Origin: Kazachstania africana CBS 2517
Taxonomy: Eukaryota; Ascomycota; Saccharomycetes; Saccharomycetales; Saccharomycetaceae
Assembly: GCF_000304475.1 (NCBI RefSeq)
Contig: NC_018940.1
Location: forward strand, 496,001 to 560,000
Reading direction: 5' to 3'
DNA: 64,000 nucleotides
A model generated the notes under the pieces. That model saw only the letters and a list, made by a program, of their open reading frames with translations. It searched no databases and had not been told where the DNA came from. Of the stretch, positions 22,163-31,080 are shown one piece after another. The first letter of the stretch is position 1. Each line of letters begins with the position of its first letter. A program made the translations under genes and the position numbers.

Positions 22163-23583
22163 TCAATCCTTAGTTAGCCTGTTCAATAATTTTACGGTTT
22201 CTTGAGGAAAGGCAATCCAGAAAGTTGCTCTAGCCAATCTGGCTTTAAAATCATTTGCTGACCCGATTGGAGTTGGATGGTCACCCATATGTAATGCCCC
22301 ACACGGTTGCATTGGATTTTCTGGATCATAATATTTTTGCAAAGAATAGACCCCCAAATTCTTGCTTCCAATGTCATACCAAATATCACTACCGCCACCA
22401 AAACAGCCAAATTGTAGACGCCTAGACAGTGGATAACTCTCAAGAGCACTTAATCGCATCAAAAGTATCTCCTCTAATATTCCCGAGATAATTTTACTGG
22501 AATATTCTTCTGTAAGCTTTTATCGAATCTTTTACCGGGAATCATACTTACCGCCCTCTTTTTCCTTATAGTAGGAACCTCGTAAGGCAGATTCAGTCCT
22601 TTCTTCAAAGTATGCGATGTCTTCTCAGCGAAGTCTAATGTGTCCTGAATATCGTTTTCAGGCCAAACTTTCGTTATATCTACGGACTAGATATCTTTTT
22701 CAATGGATTTGAAACCAAAAAGTTTAGCGTCATTAATATTCTCGTCACTACTATTTATATTACTGTTTCCATCAATTCCAGCCACTGGCTCTTCTTCCAC
22801 AACTGTGTGATTCGACTTGTCAACCTCGTAGTAATGGAAGAGGTGCTTTGAGTGACCGCCCATAATAGCCAAACTACATGATTATTCCTTCAATAAGTCT
22901 TTATTATTACATAGGCGGCTAATTAAACCATGCAGCCATCTTTCATAAGCACTAACTTCAGCATAACATGGGGCAGTTACAATCCCAACGTTCGCGTTCG
23001 TCTGCAATGGCTGAATTATGCATGAAATGAGGGCACTATTTTCGTATAATGAATCACCATCTCCATATAAGGTAACATCACCATCAAATGTAACGAGTCA
23101 TAGTGGTGTACCTATTCTTGGACCTAATTTCTTTTGATTAGCAAAATGGAAATTTAAGGAGTATTCAATATCTGTCTTACATCGTTAAACTCTCTGCAAT
23201 CGTTCTTCTGGAAGAAATTGCTTTAACAGAATCTTCCCTTAAGAATGCTTTTTCTAGTGGTAGTTTAGTGAAAAAGTCCCGATAGTAGGAACTAAAAGAT
23301 TCAGCCTTGATTTCCCGAGTGAAGATTGTTCAAATAATTCGATTCATTATTCTCCACCCTTGAGTCATACTCGACTTCATTCCTTATCACCTATTCTACA
23401 TTTTTCAGTAGTTCAGCATATTGTGACTTAATTCTTTGGGTTGTAGCTACTCAACAGTAATTTTTTCATCATGAGAAATTGCATGGAGAACGAAGGGTCT
23501 AGCTAAAAGACCTCTGATCTATCTATGTATTCATTTTTACGATGACTTTTTAGATGATATTGTAGTCTGTGCCTTGAAGAAAT
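22163..23583 (-). pseudogene. ISN1: ISN1 (IMP-specific 5'-nucleotidase) pseudogene
   Basis: An almost full-length relic (about 473 codons of sequence; S. cerevisiae Isn1 has 450 aa). From 5' to 3' it reads ISSRHRLQYHLKSHRKNEYI, GLLARPFVLHAISHDE, FFTKLPLEKAFLREDS, LVTFDGDVTLYGDGDS (the catalytic DxD motif region), NVGIVTAPCYAEVSAYERWL, AIMGGHSKHLFHYYE, SDIWYDIGSKNLGVYSLQ and GSANDFKARLARATFWIA, ending in a stop at 22163. The start codon has become ATT (23583-23581), and frameshifts and stops separate the pieces, for example after NEYID and after the PL just before LVTFDGD. Isn1 dephosphorylates IMP to inosine in the cytosol. This copy is dead; whether an intact copy exists elsewhere cannot be seen here. 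Confidence 0.93.
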
Positions 23584-23796
23584 GCTAGCGCCAGTCTAAT
23601 CTTTGTCAGGTCAGTTTTTTTCCTCTAAATGAATAAACACGAACTAAAAAATGTTTTATATTAGATGATAAACTTCAATACTGTAGACTATTTGAAATTC
23701 TAGGGGAAATCATTCATTACTTTAAAGAGGAACTGGCCCCTCAGGTGGAAAATACCGCCAAAAATAGACATATATATATATATATAGGGGGAAATT
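23584..23796. other. Spacer between ISN1 relic and tRNA-Val relic
   Basis: 213 bp of AT-rich sequence with a TA dinucleotide run at about 23771-23786. No gene is recognised. Confidence 0.5.
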
Positions 23797-23870
23797 TGAT
23801 TTCGCCCAGGATCTATCTGGGCACGTCCTCCGCGCTAAGCACGTGCCATAACCAACGAGACCACGAAACC
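23797..23870 (-). pseudogene. tRNA-Val(AAC)-derived tRNA relic with AGC in the anticodon position
   Basis: 74 nt, the same length as yeast tRNA-Val(AAC). The acceptor stem is perfect (GGTTTCG with CGAAATC), much of the D arm matches tRNA-Val (TCTCGTTGGTTATGG), and the T stem is intact. Damage is concentrated elsewhere: universally conserved A14 is C, the T loop reads ATAGATC in place of TTCGATC, which spoils box B, and the anticodon arm has two non-pairing positions around TTAGCGC. The loop now presents AGC, an alanine anticodon, on a valine body. I judge it inactive, but a tRNA caller should score it. Confidence 0.75.
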
Positions 23871-24271
23871 GTATTTTGTAAAATTTAATTGAAAAGGTCC
23901 TCCCTGTAAGAAACACTTTCTGGTTATTCTTAGTCCCGAATTTGTGATTTTTGGAACGAGAGTTTGATTGGTCTATGATACTATAGCACATATAGGTACA
24001 CAAGAATATCATGAATTGACAAATAACTACGAAGAATGTAAACAGTACGGTTTACCATAACAAGATGATTCGCTACTTGTAAAGATACGAAGAAGCTGCA
24101 CAACGTCATACATCTAACAGGTGAAAAAACTTTCATCATGTCGTCGGCAGGAGTGTCATGAATCATAAGGCTCTGACATAAAGGAAGATCAGAGCTGGTC
24201 TCTAGTATATACTATTATCAGTGTTGTTCATATTGTTGAACGTCAGCCAAGTTAGTAAAGTTAATCCTTAT

Positions 24272-24305
24272 TAATCAGTGCACATACCAAATAATGCACT
24301 GATTA
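24272..24305. repeat. Inverted repeat, 11-bp arms with 12-nt loop
   Basis: TAATCAGTGCA and its exact reverse complement TGCACTGATTA are separated by 12 nt. It could form a hairpin or bind a dimeric factor. No transcript to which it would belong is evident. Confidence 0.6.
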
Positions 24306-24348
24306 TATATATAATAAATCATGATATAACGTAATATAGAGTGAGCCA

Positions 24349-24364
24349 AACTTTGATCAAAGTT
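24349..24364. repeat. Perfect 16-bp palindrome
   Basis: AACTTTGATCAAAGTT equals its own reverse complement. It lies 45 bp after the inverted repeat at 24272 and about 400 bp before tRNA-Arg. Function unknown. Confidence 0.6.
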
Positions 24365-24770
24365 CAGTATTTACCTGAGTATTTATACTTTTTCCAACAA
24401 ATCTTGATGTGGAACAATTATCATGTTCTGGATTCATATTTGTAATATCATGTACCGTTTATTACTGGTAAACTTACAAGTTAACACGCTGTCACATTTA
24501 TTATTTAATTCTTCTAAAACATTCTAAATGTTATTCTAAAATATCAAAACATTAAATATCAGTATGTTGCCATTTCCAGCAAAAATTACCGATTAAAATG
24601 AAGAACTTGTACTCTTACAAGTCTACCATGTTCTAACAACCCTACTAAAAACGCCTACAACGAAGGTAGGAGGAACACATCGCAGGACGTTTCCGTTCAA
24701 AAGCTTCAAGCCATGCCAAAGTTTGAAGTTAGTGGAAGAATATAAAAACATATTTTGTAACGGTTTCTTG

Positions 24771-24843
24771 TTCCTCGTGGCCCAATGGTCACGGCGTCTG
24801 GCTACGAACCAGAAGATTCCAGGTTCGAGTCCTGGCGGGGAAG
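24771..24843 (+). tRNA. tRNA-Arg(ACG)
   Basis: 73 nt without intron. The acceptor stem TTCCTCG pairs with CGGGGAA (one T-G pair), discriminator G. The anticodon stem TCTGG/CCAGA encloses CTACGAA with anticodon ACG at 24804-24806. The T loop TTCGAGT and box B GGTTCGAGTCC are intact, and a T-run follows within about 30 nt as a Pol III stop (TTTTTTTTTT near 24863). The sequence is nearly identical to S. cerevisiae tRNA-Arg(ACG). Confidence 0.97.
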
Positions 24844-24989
24844 AAATTAAGTTTTTTGAACTTTTTTTTTTGAAATTTCTGAGATGAGATGCATATGTAT
24901 GTATAATTTTTCATTCGTAGTAGCTTAAGCTGAGTGCCAATCACATGTGTATTTAGTTGTTGACAAGCTACAGCTAACGGTTCTCAGCG

Positions 24990-26027
24990 ATGAATAACAA
25001 GAGATCCTATAATGATAGGAATAAACATACAAACTCAAATGAAAACGAACATATTCCCAGATATATAAAAACTAAACCATGGTATTATAATGATTCAAAA
25101 TCGGAAGATTATCTAATTCATCACAGGCAGAAACATGGCAAAGATAATAATTCAATTGATATTGATCATAATGATGAACCAAAGATAGGTCTCGGAATTG
25201 AAGATAGATTTATATCAATGAAGCGCAGTTATAAAAAGAATAAGTCTAACATTTGTGAGAACTGTGGTTCTGAAGGCCATTCTAGAAGAGACTGTTTAGA
25301 AAAACCAAGAAAACTACAATCTAGGATAGAAGGAGAAAATATTGAAGTGAAAGTAAGGGATGACGACAATCTTGATTGGGACGCCAAGAATGATAGATGG
25401 TTCGGTTATGCAGGAAAGGAATATGATGAGACGTTGCAATCATGGAGGGAGAAAAGAGACAGAAATATGATCCTAGATAACCAAGATAAAGAAAGTACGT
25501 GGGACATTGATGAAGAAGTAGAATTGTTCAAATTAGGCTTACAAAGGGATTCTGCAGGGAAACTAAGAGAAGAACGAAACGGCAAAGCTGGCGCTTCTGT
25601 AACGTCAGTCAGATTGAGAGAAGATAAAGCTGCTTACCTAAAGGATATCCATTCCGATGAAATAAATTATGACCCAAAATCAAGACTTTACAAGAGTCAA
25701 GAATTAGGTACCGTGGATGAGAAATCAAAAATGTTCCGGAGGAAACTAGTTGGGGAAGGTTTAGAATTAGAGAAACTGCACAAATTTTCACGTGATTATG
25801 CTAAAAGTGTAGGTATTCGTGACGAAAGAGAGGACAAGAAGAAAATTGAACATGTTCTTATTGCAAACCCTACCAAATATGAGCAACTAATGAAGCAACA
25901 AAAAAGTATAGAACAGGAAAAAGCGAACAAAAATAAAGTAGACATCAGCACTTTACAAGCTCAAAAGTTACATGGTACCAAGCAAAGCGAAGAGGATAAG
26001 AAACAGATAATGGATCTTTATGAATAG
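24990..26027 (+). CDS. SLU7: Slu7 second-step pre-mRNA splicing factor
   Basis: 345 aa (S. cerevisiae 382). A CCHC zinc knuckle sits near residue 90 (CENCGSEGHSRRDC), followed by the conserved DRWFGYAGKEYDE and VRLREDKAAYLKDI blocks of the Slu7 family and a Lys/Glu-rich C terminus. Slu7 helps choose the 3' splice site in the second splicing step, with Prp18 and Prp22, in the nucleus. It lies just downstream of tRNA-Arg, only about 150 bp away, so its promoter sits in the tRNA flank. The order SLU7-RRP1-SSS1-AFR1-TVP23, all on one strand, matches S. cerevisiae. Confidence 0.95.
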   Translation: MNNKRSYNDRNKHTNSNENEHIPRYIKTKPWYYNDSKSEDYLIHHRQKHGKDNNSIDIDHNDEPKIGLGIEDRFISMKRSYKKNKSNICENCGSEGHSRRDCLEKPRKLQSRIEGENIEVKVRDDDNLDWDAKNDRWFGYAGKEYDETLQSWREKRDRNMILDNQDKESTWDIDEEVELFKLGLQRDSAGKLREERNGKAGASVTSVRLREDKAAYLKDIHSDEINYDPKSRLYKSQELGTVDEKSKMFRRKLVGEGLELEKLHKFSRDYAKSVGIRDEREDKKKIEHVLIANPTKYEQLMKQQKSIEQEKANKNKVDISTLQAQKLHGTKQSEEDKKQIMDLYE

Positions 26028-26082
26028 CCACTCCACAGATGAAGCGTGGAGCAAATGGAATATCATTTTCAACGACAGTAAT

Positions 26083-26111
26083 TGAAAAATTTTTTTGAAG
26101 TGCGATGAGCT
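26083..26111 (+). promoter_or_regulatory. RRPE and PAC elements of the RRP1 promoter
   Basis: TGAAAAATTTTTT at 26083 is an RRPE, and GCGATGAGCT at 26102-26111 is an exact PAC element. They stand 90-120 bp before the RRP1 ATG, the normal arrangement for ribosome-biogenesis genes, bound by Stb3 and by Dot6/Tod6. Confidence 0.8.
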
Positions 26112-26202
26112 TCGAATCCAAAAAAAGGCCTGGAGGCCTCTATAGCTGTACATCTCATAGAAGTGATTGAACAGCATACACTATCAGTGGTCAATATTTG
26201 GA

Positions 26203-27045
26203 ATGGAAACTTCAACATTTGTTAAGCAGCTTTCCTCTAATAATAGGAGAGTTAGAGAAACTTCTTTGGAAGCTTTGCAAAAATTCTTACGAGCACCACA
26301 ACTTAAAAATTCGAAACAGTTAGAATTCGATAAATTATGGAAGGGTCTTTATTACGCTATGTGGTTCAGCGATCGTCCAAGACCACAACAACGTCTAGCT
26401 AATAAACTGGGTGAGTTATATGGCGTATATTTCGATGCAAACGACAACAAAAATACAGCGGAAGAAATAACCATGAATGATAAAGCTTTTTTCAAGTTCA
26501 GTAAAGCCTTTTGGAAGGTATTATGCTTGGAATGGTTTAATATTGATCGTTACAGATTAGATAAATATCTATTATTAGTCAGAAGAGTATTTTTCAATCA
26601 ATTAAAATATTTACAATCTAGGAATTGGAGTAAGCCTGTGGTTGCTGGTTATATTGAAAAAGTATTGAAGTCATTACCATTAAGCGGTGATTCCAAAGTT
26701 TATAGCGGGATCCCAATACATATTATCGACATTATTCTCGATGAGTGGGAAAGATTATTGACCAACCGCAATGATGAATTTGATAATGAAGATGAAGAGG
26801 AATTAACTGAAGAAGAAAAAGCATCGTTAGTGAAAGATACCCCACTTGCTTTATTCATTGAAATTTTTACTGAATTACAAAACGACGTGAATAAGAGCAA
26901 AGTGCTAAGAAACAAGATCAAGGAGGATCTTCTACACGATGAAAGGTTGGTTAAATGGGAGATTCTTTCAATAACCGATGAAGGAGAAGAAGAAAGTGAA
27001 GCAGAAGAGGATGAAGAAGAAGAAGAAGAATGGAAGGGCTTCTAG
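26203..27045 (+). CDS. RRP1: Rrp1 nucleolar rRNA-processing protein (60S assembly)
   Basis: 280 aa from the ATG at 26203, which gives the conserved start [19 protein letters not shown]; an in-frame ATG 12 codons earlier is less likely. Conserved blocks include [40 protein letters not shown] and [18 protein letters not shown]. The C terminus is acidic with a Glu run. Rrp1 (Nop52 family) is needed for 27S pre-rRNA processing in the nucleolus. S. cerevisiae Rrp1 has 278 aa. The PAC and RRPE pair directly upstream supports co-regulation with other ribosome-assembly genes. Confidence 0.97.
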   Translation: METSTFVKQLSSNNRRVRETSLEALQKFLRAPQLKNSKQLEFDKLWKGLYYAMWFSDRPRPQQRLANKLGELYGVYFDANDNKNTAEEITMNDKAFFKFSKAFWKVLCLEWFNIDRYRLDKYLLLVRRVFFNQLKYLQSRNWSKPVVAGYIEKVLKSLPLSGDSKVYSGIPIHIIDIILDEWERLLTNRNDEFDNEDEEELTEEEKASLVKDTPLALFIEIFTELQNDVNKSKVLRNKIKEDLLHDERLVKWEILSITDEGEEESEAEEDEEEEEEWKGF

Positions 27046-27297
27046 TTAGACAAACGCATGTGATATAGTATACTAAATAGCATTTATTCAATAGAAAGAA
27101 ACTCAGTAGGTTAGTTATCGTTACCCTCAACTATTTTCGCGCAAGAAAAATTACTAAAAAAAATTGAACACGTTGACCAAGGAAAAAAAATAAATGCATA
27201 AATAAGGACTGATCATATTGAAGCATTTAACTTAATCTTCTTGAGACTCAAAATCAATTAAAGTTCGAAGTAAACTTAATAGGATCAAATTATCAAT

Positions 27298-27519
27298 ATG
27301 GCAGGTGAAAAGAGCGAAAATAACCAAATCGAAAAATTGATGGATGCTCCAGTGGAGTTTTTCAAAGACGGTAAGCAATTTTTAAGTAAATGTAAGAAAC
27401 CAACTGGTAGTGAATACTCAAAAATTATCAGAGCAGTCGGTTTCGGTTTCATTGCTGTCGGTGTCATTGGTTACGCTATTAAATTAATCCACATTCCTAT
27501 TAGATATGTAATTGTCTAA
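27298..27519 (+). CDS. SSS1: Sss1/Sec61-gamma translocon subunit
   Basis: 73 aa (S. cerevisiae 80). A cytosolic amphipathic helix (EKLMDAPVEFFKDGKQFLSK) precedes a single C-terminal tail anchor (GFGFIAVGVIGYAIKLIHIP). It is the essential small subunit of the Sec61 and Ssh1 ER translocons and clamps the channel halves. The gene is short but highly conserved, and its position between RRP1 and AFR1 matches S. cerevisiae. Confidence 0.98.
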   Translation: MAGEKSENNQIEKLMDAPVEFFKDGKQFLSKCKKPTGSEYSKIIRAVGFGFIAVGVIGYAIKLIHIPIRYVIV

Positions 27520-28500
27520 GAATGGTTAGCACTTTTTATATCAGAATTTTTTATGTCATAATCCTCACATGAACAGCTCTATGTTGCTGTTGATTAAATC
27601 TGTTAGAGATAGATACCCGTTGTTTTTATCCATGTTGCAACGGCTCTCATCGTGCAGGTTTTTCATTTAATGTAACTTTTATATACAAGCAAGTAATTCT
27701 AATCAAAACTACCTATTACGTCTTTAATCCGCACTCATCAATATGCTGAACTCATATTTATTTGGTTGTACTAGATGGATACTGGGGACATATGCCTTCT
27801 CTTAGTGAGGATTTTATTGACAAATATTCATAAAAAATACTACTAGACAAGCAGTCTCATTCAAAGCATCTAACCATCACCCATCCCAAATTGGTTATTT
27901 CACTTGTGTAAAATTCTCATATTATCAATGGCAAGATACATTCAAGGGTTATTGCTGATACCACTCTTTGAGCACGTGTGATGTGTCACATCAATATGCT
28001 GGCTAACAAAAACAGCCAAATGAGGTAAAGTCACAAGCATAGAGTGGCATAGCTCGAAAACATTATTTGCTAATATCCGAATTTCTCGAGGAAACTTGCA
28101 TTTCATTGGTCTTTACAGCGTTCTTTTGTTAGTTGGCGCATCATGTCACTCGTTCATTACTTTACCAAATTCGGCAAACTGATTGATTTCTTACTGGCGC
28201 TTTCGATACAAATATGAAATTCTAATAAAAAAAAGAAAATTTTCTCTAAGGAGGAAAAAGCTGCTGAAGTGAGTGAGTCGATACAGTGCTGTAACAAACC
28301 TTCAAATTGCCAAAAACAACACTGATTGTTCTAACTTCTGAAGGAAAATTTGGTTATTTACGAGATTTTAAGGTTTACATACTATATTTCATAGAGCTGC
28401 AACAAATTGTTGTATGAACAATTTGAAAGAGGTTATAAATTACTTATATTAAGGTTCAATCAGAATTTCAATAATATATATTATTCTTCCTTAAGCCACA
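27520..28500. other. AFR1 upstream region
   Basis: About 1 kb. AFR1 is pheromone-induced in S. cerevisiae, but I found no exact TGAAACA element here. Paired CACGTG-like and TGTGTCACATC sequences lie near 27974-27992. No gene is recognised. Confidence 0.45.
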
Positions 28501-30117
28501 ATGAGTATACCAAATAACTTTCAACGCAATATGATCCCTAGAAGTAGTTCTACTTCAGACTTAATTTCTTTCGCAGATGCCGTCCATCCGTACTCACATA
28601 TTAGTCAAACCAAGTCGAGAAGACTTCGCCGCCATTCATCCCTGACTACAAATTCATTCGCATATTCAAACATGACAACCGAAAGATCTTCTTCTTTGTC
28701 ACTAACAGAAGAGAGACCATCCATCGAGGATTCTCGTAGAAGGTTTTACAAACAAAAGAGAGTCCCTATAAGACAGTTGACGCCACATGAGATGCAAAAA
28801 ATCAAAATGCAATCATCCTTTCAATTCCCCAATGGCGAGAGTTTTACCCCAAGAAAACAATCTCGCCAGCTACAAAGTGAAACTCAGGAAGTAAAGTCGA
28901 ACTCAAGACAGGCAGATATATCCCTTGAACAGATACCAAAAAGAAATGATGGTCCTAACGTGTTCTTCAACTCACCTGCATCTTCAAAAACGAGTACAGA
29001 CACCGAAAATAGTATGATGTCAGGTAATGATAGTAATGAAACAATACCCAGTTTGGAGAATGACGAAACAACACTGCTGACGTCATTAAAACCTTTAATT
29101 CTAGATAGCAAACAAATAGCCACTTTCAAAACAACAGAACCAAGGTGCCCCGAGAGGAAAATAAAACGTACTTTAAAATCAAACGAATACACTGGGCAGG
29201 CTCGATCGACATCACACCAAAGGACAAAAGCTAATACCCAATCCGTACCTAGCCACACAGTATCTAACCATAACACATCTAATCTTGGTTCGTTCTTCAA
29301 GAGAATCTGGGATCCATTCTCCAAGAAGGAAGTGCGGCCATCAAAGAAGGATGGCAAGAGAAACAATATAAAAGCGCAGCGTAAATTAAAAGTACCAAAG
29401 CCTGAAGAAAAGGTGGAAAAACGGGAGTCTTTCTCTTTACTTCAAACGAACATAGATGATACTGATGAATTGATGAACGCAGACCTGATCTTTGACAGTA
29501 TTCTGCTCAAATTATCTTCGACCGAGAGGTCGTTCAAACTTCCCAACACCAGATACTCTAAACAAAAAGATAATCAAAGAAATGATACCCTGATGGAAAT
29601 TAAAGACTATATAACTGAAGATGAGAAAGAGTCGGATATAATTCTTGATTATGACATTATAAATGAATTTTCTAAGCTAGGAAATCTTATAAGTGTCATT
29701 CCCGAGGAAAATACCCAAGAAGCTCCTCTAGTACCCCCTCCTAGGTCAAGTAGTCGCCCAACTCTTGAAAGCAAAGAACAAGCGAGTAGATTTTACAATC
29801 ACTTTAGATTAACTGAGTTTGCCGAGAGACTTCAAGAGCATTGGCCAGTAATTCACATAAACGAAATGCCGCAAAAGACGAATGCAGATCATAAAAGAGA
29901 ACTAAGGTTTAGCGAAGAAATTTATTTATATGAAACATGGTCATCTTTTGAATATGAGAGATGTAGCAAGAAGTTCAAAGAAAGAATGATCTTTCTAATG
30001 TCAGGCCAGAACAATTTCCAATTTTTCGAAGAGGTAAAAATGGAACTAAATACTTTCAAGAAGGATGAAATGATTGTTCATGAGGACTCTGAATTATATA
30101 CACATTTTCTAATGTAA
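28501..30117 (+). CDS. AFR1: Afr1-like pheromone-adaptation and mating-projection protein
   Basis: 538 aa (S. cerevisiae 620). Islands of conservation lie in a disordered protein: LTPHEMQKIKMQSSFQFPNG near residue 95, GSFFKRIWDPF, PPPRSSSRPTLESKEQA, and the C-terminal KKDEMIVHEDSELYTHFLM. Near residue 465, RELRFSEE resembles the Glc7 (PP1)-docking RVxF motif seen in S. cerevisiae Afr1. Afr1 interacts with septin Cdc12 and the receptor Ste2 tail, shapes the mating projection and dampens pheromone signalling. The fast divergence outside these islands is usual for this family. Confidence 0.9.
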   Translation: MSIPNNFQRNMIPRSSSTSDLISFADAVHPYSHISQTKSRRLRRHSSLTTNSFAYSNMTTERSSSLSLTEERPSIEDSRRRFYKQKRVPIRQLTPHEMQKIKMQSSFQFPNGESFTPRKQSRQLQSETQEVKSNSRQADISLEQIPKRNDGPNVFFNSPASSKTSTDTENSMMSGNDSNETIPSLENDETTLLTSLKPLILDSKQIATFKTTEPRCPERKIKRTLKSNEYTGQARSTSHQRTKANTQSVPSHTVSNHNTSNLGSFFKRIWDPFSKKEVRPSKKDGKRNNIKAQRKLKVPKPEEKVEKRESFSLLQTNIDDTDELMNADLIFDSILLKLSSTERSFKLPNTRYSKQKDNQRNDTLMEIKDYITEDEKESDIILDYDIINEFSKLGNLISVIPEENTQEAPLVPPPRSSSRPTLESKEQASRFYNHFRLTEFAERLQEHWPVIHINEMPQKTNADHKRELRFSEEIYLYETWSSFEYERCSKKFKERMIFLMSGQNNFQFFEEVKMELNTFKKDEMIVHEDSELYTHFLM

Positions 30118-30321
30118 CATCCCTAGATAACGTAAGTAGCATGCCGTAACCGACGAATATCTTCCAACCTCAGATTTACTACTTTTTTTCTCCTAATTGT
30201 CTCTAGCATGTTTCGAGCATTTGATCATTTTCTCGCCTCGAACATAAAGGAAAGATATCAAATAAATGAAGTCGTAGCACCTGAGAAAGGGACAAATAAT
30301 AATAGTGATATACTGCACATA

Positions 30322-30927
30322 ATGGACCACGTTAAGAATTTTTACAATACTATACTTAAGTCCTCACATCCGTTGCTTCTTACCCTACATTTGTCAGGTA
30401 AAGTAGTACCTATAGTTTTCTATTTATTAGGGTCTATATTTACAGGTTTCACAGCACAATTTATCAGCGTAGTGTTACTATTAGCATTCGATTTTTATTT
30501 TAGTAAAAATGTAAGCGGTAGGAAATTGGTGCAATTACGATGGTGGTATGATTCCTCTATTTCAAGGACTTCAACTTTAAAATTTGAATCCCATAAAGAA
30601 TACACAGATGGTCCACCAATCAATCCAATCGATTCTAAGTTGTTTTGGTGGTCCATGTATTTAACTCCTGCCATTTGGGTTGTCTTCGGAATAATGTGTC
30701 TTTTGAGATTGAAGATTTTCTATTTATTACTAGTGTGTGTGGCCATTTGCTTAACGGGCTGGAACACATATGGTTACCGTTGCTGTGATAAATGGGAACC
30801 TGGGAGCAATGGGAATGAGCAAAACAACACTTGGTTCCAATTACCAAGTATTCCAGGATTAGACAATCTACAAAGAATTGCAAGAGTACAGAATTTCTTC
30901 AACTCAGCAACCGGTGGAAATGCATAA
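30322..30927 (+). CDS. TVP23: Tvp23 late-Golgi membrane protein
   Basis: 201 aa from the ATG at 30322 ([19 protein letters not shown]), which matches the S. cerevisiae start. An in-frame ATG 38 codons upstream would add an unmatched N-terminal extension and lies within 100 bp of the AFR1 stop. Four membrane segments fall in two pairs (around 15-60 and 110-155), with the conserved [13 protein letters not shown] and [17 protein letters not shown] between them. The protein belongs to the Tvp23/FAM18 family, found in Tlg2-containing Golgi vesicles. Its molecular role is not well defined. Confidence 0.95.
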   Translation: MDHVKNFYNTILKSSHPLLLTLHLSGKVVPIVFYLLGSIFTGFTAQFISVVLLLAFDFYFSKNVSGRKLVQLRWWYDSSISRTSTLKFESHKEYTDGPPINPIDSKLFWWSMYLTPAIWVVFGIMCLLRLKIFYLLLVCVAICLTGWNTYGYRCCDKWEPGSNGNEQNNTWFQLPSIPGLDNLQRIARVQNFFNSATGGNA

Positions 30928-31080
30928 TTGGAAATATATATCACAAGGCCGGTATCTAAGATTATATTACACCAAGCTTGAAGCAATGACATAATTTTCC
31001 GTGTAAATATGATACAGTATATATATTAATTATTTGTTATAATATTATCAAACAAAATGGTAATACTTCTATGAGTAGGA

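Larger units (their letters stand above)
23871..24770. other. Gene-free AT-rich spacer before tRNA-Arg, with two palindromes
   Basis: 900 bp with no supported gene. It carries an 11-bp inverted repeat (24272-24305) and a 16-bp palindrome (24349-24364). Spacers next to yeast tRNA genes often hold Ty long terminal repeats, but I could not recognise an LTR here. Confidence 0.5.

Noticed and set aside
23722..24012. Minus-strand open frame covering the tRNA-Val relic
   Set aside because: It runs through the tRNA-like sequence and a TA repeat, and has no protein similarity.
23871..24770. Possible Ty LTR next to tRNA-Arg
   Set aside because: I looked for TGTTG...CAACA-type ends and a plausible LTR body and could not recognise one; a search against yeast LTRs is needed.
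24938..24950. ATCACATG, a CDEI match before SLU7
   Set aside because: It lies only about 45 bp before the SLU7 start and no CDEII/CDEIII follows on either strand.
30208..30321. N-terminal extension of TVP23 from an upstream ATG
   Set aside because: No counterpart in S. cerevisiae Tvp23; the inner ATG gives the conserved start.
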